NCBI GenBank assembly: GCA_002409995.1
Contig: DHOR01000051.1
Coordinates: 37,515-63,023 of the forward strand
Direction: 5' to 3'
DNA: 25,509 bases
Source: Hungatella sp. UBA5385
Lineage (GTDB): Bacteria > Bacillota > Clostridia > Lachnospirales > Lachnospiraceae
Part shown: piece by piece, positions 23,908-25,509 of the stretch
Numbering within the stretch: position 1 is the first letter of the stretch
Layout: every line of letters begins with the position of its first letter
The notes under the pieces: generated by a model
Databases searched by the model: none
Told to the model about the DNA's origin: nothing
What the model saw: only the letters and a program-made list of their open reading frames with translations
Made by a program: the position numbers and the translations under genes

Positions 23908-24372
23908 ATGTTAAAGACAGGTATAAAGGCACCGGATTTTACATTAAATGACAAAGATGGGAATCCTGTGACTCTGTCCTCATTTAAGGGCAAAAAAGTA
24001 GTGCTTTATTTTTATCCAAGGGACAATACACCCGGCTGTACCCGCCAGGCATGTGCATTTGCAGGGGCTTACTCTGGATTTAAAGAGAGAAATGTGGAAG
24101 TCATAGGTGTCAGCAAGGACAGTATGAAATCTCATACCAATTTTGCTGCCAAATACGATCTTCCTTTTATACTGGTTTCTGATCCGGAGCTGGAGGCTAT
24201 TAAGGCTTATGATGTATGGCAGGAGAAGAAGCTGTATGGCAAAGTTTCCATGGGTGTGGTAAGAAGCACTTATGTCATTGATGAAAATGGAGTCATTGAG
24301 AAGGTATTTGAAAAGGCGAAGCCCGATACCAATGCTCAGGAGATTCTGGATTATCTTGATGAGGAAAAATAA
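23908..24372 (+). CDS. bcp: Thioredoxin-dependent peroxiredoxin, Bcp/PrxQ
   Basis: 154 aa, the usual Bcp length. The active site TPGCTRQACAF has the peroxidatic C44 and, five residues later, the resolving C49, the PrxQ arrangement. FYPRDNTPGCT and GVSKDS are family hallmarks. It reduces hydrogen and organic peroxides in the cytoplasm using thioredoxin. It has its own promoter and terminator, so is monocistronic. AGGAGGA at 23895-23901 precedes the ATG. Confidence 0.95.
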   Translation: MLKTGIKAPDFTLNDKDGNPVTLSSFKGKKVVLYFYPRDNTPGCTRQACAFAGAYSGFKERNVEVIGVSKDSMKSHTNFAAKYDLPFILVSDPELEAIKAYDVWQEKKLYGKVSMGVVRSTYVIDENGVIEKVFEKAKPDTNAQEILDYLDEEK

Positions 24373-24415
24373 GGATTAGAGCTGTTTTTGCAACAGCTCT
24401 AATCCTTATTTAATC
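24369..24415 (+). terminator. Terminator after bcp
   Basis: An 18-bp perfect stem (24369-24386 with 24392-24409) includes the stop codon, with a 5-nt loop TTTGC. The tail TATTTAATC is only moderately T-rich, but the stem is very stable. Confidence 0.8.
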
Positions 24416-24455
24416 AAATTATAAGTCATAAATTTCTTGGAAAAATAAAATAATC

Positions 24456-24493
24456 TTTACAGAAACGCTTTGCTGTGCTACCATGGTAGCACA
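24456..24493 (+). promoter_or_regulatory. Promoter overlapped by a 20-bp perfect palindrome operator
   Basis: TTTACA (24456-24461), 17 bp, TACCAT (24479-24484). The perfect palindrome TGTGCTACCATGGTAGCACA (24474-24493) covers the -10, the position of a repressor operator. No T run follows, so it is not a terminator. The regulator is not identified. Confidence 0.6.
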
Positions 24494-24500
24494 TGAAAAC

Positions 24501-24564
24501 ATATTCCGAAGGATATAGTGAAGCAGGTGATAAACTGTTTTACAGGGTGAAGAAAGCGGAATAT
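24501..24564 (+). other. Structured leader of the amino acid receptor gene
   Basis: ATATTCCG (24501-24508) and CGGAATAT (24557-24564) close a 48-nt interior that includes the small hairpin CTGT-TTT-ACAG. The closing stem ends just before the ribosome binding site AAGAGGAGG, so it could affect translation. It matches no riboswitch class I recognise. Confidence 0.35.
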
Positions 24565-24584
24565 ATTAAGAGGAGGATACAATT

Positions 24585-25484
24585 ATGAAAAAGAGTATAT
24601 GGATTGCAGCGGCTATATTATCTGCTGCAATGCTGCTTGGAGGCTGTACCAAACCAGCAGGTACAGGTACACCGGTTCCTGGCGGCAATACTGCTGAGAG
24701 TTCAGCAGAAAATTCATCAGATGCAGCAGAGTCAGACACAACAGCAGTAGAAGGATCTTCTGAGGCAGTAACAGAGCCTTCGGCAGGAGATGAAACATTT
24801 ACAGTAGGGTTTGATCAGGATTTCCCACCTATGGGATTTAAGGGAGATGACGGTGAATTCACAGGCTTTGACTTGGAGCTGGCAGAAGAAGTGGCAAACC
24901 GTCTTGGCAGAAAGTTTGTACCTCAGCCAATTGCATGGGATGCAAAGGATATGGAGCTGGAATCTGGCAATATAGACTGTATCTGGAATGGATTTACCAT
25001 AACAGGCCGTGAAGAGGGATACACCTGGTCTGAACCATATATGGAAAACACTCAGGTATTTGTAGTTCAGAAGGATTCAGGAATTGCCACACTGGAAGAT
25101 CTTGCAGGCAAGGTGGTAGAGGTTCAGGCTGATTCTTCAGCTGAGAAGGCTTTGCAGGCAGACGCTGATCTTACAGGAACCTTTGGAACTTTACAGACAA
25201 CACCTGATTATAATACAGCTTTCATGGATTTGGAGATGGGCGCTGTTGATGCCATTGCCATGGACGTTATTGTAGCAGGTTATCAGATTGAGCAGAGAAG
25301 TGCTGATTTTATAATTCTGGAAGAAAGCCTGTCTGCGGAGGAATACGGCGTTGGCTTTAAGAAGGGCAATGAGACCTTAAGAGATGAGGTTCAGGCTCAG
25401 TTAGAGGCTATGGCTGAAGATGGAACTATGACACAGATTTCTGAAAAGTGGTTTGGTAAAGACGTTACTACCATTGGAAAATAA
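24585..25484 (+). CDS. Polar amino acid ABC-transporter receptor lipoprotein
   Basis: 299 aa. Lipoprotein signal with lipobox LLGGC (C21), a Ser/Ala/Glu-rich tether to about residue 68, then an SBP_bac_3 domain. Visible family features are GFDQDFPPMGF, GFDLELAEEVANRLG, and NGFTITGREEG with the Thr and Arg that hold the amino acid carboxylate. GAVDAIAMDVIVAGY carries the Asp expected to bind the alpha-amino group. It would capture a polar amino acid or cystine outside the cell. The permease and ATPase genes are presumably past the window end, although the repeat after this gene may be a boundary. Confidence 0.9.
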   Translation: MKKSIWIAAAILSAAMLLGGCTKPAGTGTPVPGGNTAESSAENSSDAAESDTTAVEGSSEAVTEPSAGDETFTVGFDQDFPPMGFKGDDGEFTGFDLELAEEVANRLGRKFVPQPIAWDAKDMELESGNIDCIWNGFTITGREEGYTWSEPYMENTQVFVVQKDSGIATLEDLAGKVVEVQADSSAEKALQADADLTGTFGTLQTTPDYNTAFMDLEMGAVDAIAMDVIVAGYQIEQRSADFIILEESLSAEEYGVGFKKGNETLRDEVQAQLEAMAEDGTMTQISEKWFGKDVTTIGK

Positions 25485-25497
25485 TTATATTTAAAAA

Positions 25498-25509
25498 CGG
25501 GGTTCGACC
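25498..25509. repeat. Half copy of dispersed palindromic element (left arm)
   Basis: GGGGTTCGACC at 25499-25509 equals the core of the left arm at 19771-19781. The outer part differs: it has AAAAAC here in place of TTTTTTACCTAA, so only the core is shared. The window ends inside the element, 14 nt after the stop codon of the receptor gene. Confidence 0.75.

Noticed and set aside
1..25509. Circular plasmid or circular element joined at the matching ends
   Set aside because: The ends are opposite half-arms of a multi-copy palindrome, not an overlapping repeat; joining them would lack the central CTTTCATGAAA. No replication gene is present.

Overview
The window looks like a chromosomal segment of a low-to-medium GC Gram-positive gut-type Firmicute, most likely a Lachnospiraceae (Clostridium cluster XIVa) relative. 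This is inferred from strong AGGAGG ribosome binding sites, many intrinsic terminators, lipoproteins with Thr/Ala/Glu-rich tethers, a YesM/YesN-type two-component pair, an acidic protein style and protein family content. No rRNA, tRNA, CRISPR array, transposase or phage gene was seen. Species cannot be fixed from sequence alone.

Layout. (1) 36-1846: a MoxR-like AAA+ ATPase and a small DUF378 membrane protein. (2) 2101-7584: a sensor histidine kinase and AraC-type response regulator next to a complete TRAP transporter (lipoprotein receptor, small and large permease). A terminator lies between receptor and permeases, a cre-like box sits ahead of the receptor gene, and a shared GTTAAGAAA motif lies in both promoter regions. 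(3) 7696-9614: a YcxB-like membrane protein, a second orphan TRAP receptor lipoprotein and a zinc-ribbon protein. (4) 9919-17023: two large cytoplasmic signalling genes overlapping by 8 nt. One is a PAS/GAF c-di-GMP phosphodiesterase (EAL intact, three degenerate GGDEF domains); the other is a CheB-CheR-coiled coil-PAS fusion. (5) 17113-19010: a nitroreductase-family gene on the minus strand, a divergent MmcQ/YjbR gene, and a TipA-like MerR regulator with its own 19-bp-spacer operator and an in-frame internal start that should yield the drug-binding domain alone. (6) 19329-19676: a small acidic lipoprotein that is essentially only a tether. (7) 19876-23832: an apparent operon of metallo-beta-lactamase-fold hydrolase, split threonine/serine exporter (two genes), dihydroorotase and YjjG-like HAD nucleotidase. 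(8) 23908-25484: a monocistronic Bcp peroxiredoxin and a polar amino acid ABC-transporter receptor.

The most unusual DNA structure is a 58-bp perfect palindrome at 19759-19816. Half-copies of the same element form both ends of the window (1-24 and 25498-25509), so it is a dispersed multi-copy element and probably the reason the sequence stops where it does. The best functional leads are this palindrome family, the TipA-like dual-product gene, and the phosphodiesterase plus CheB/CheR pair, which stands without any other chemotaxis gene nearby.
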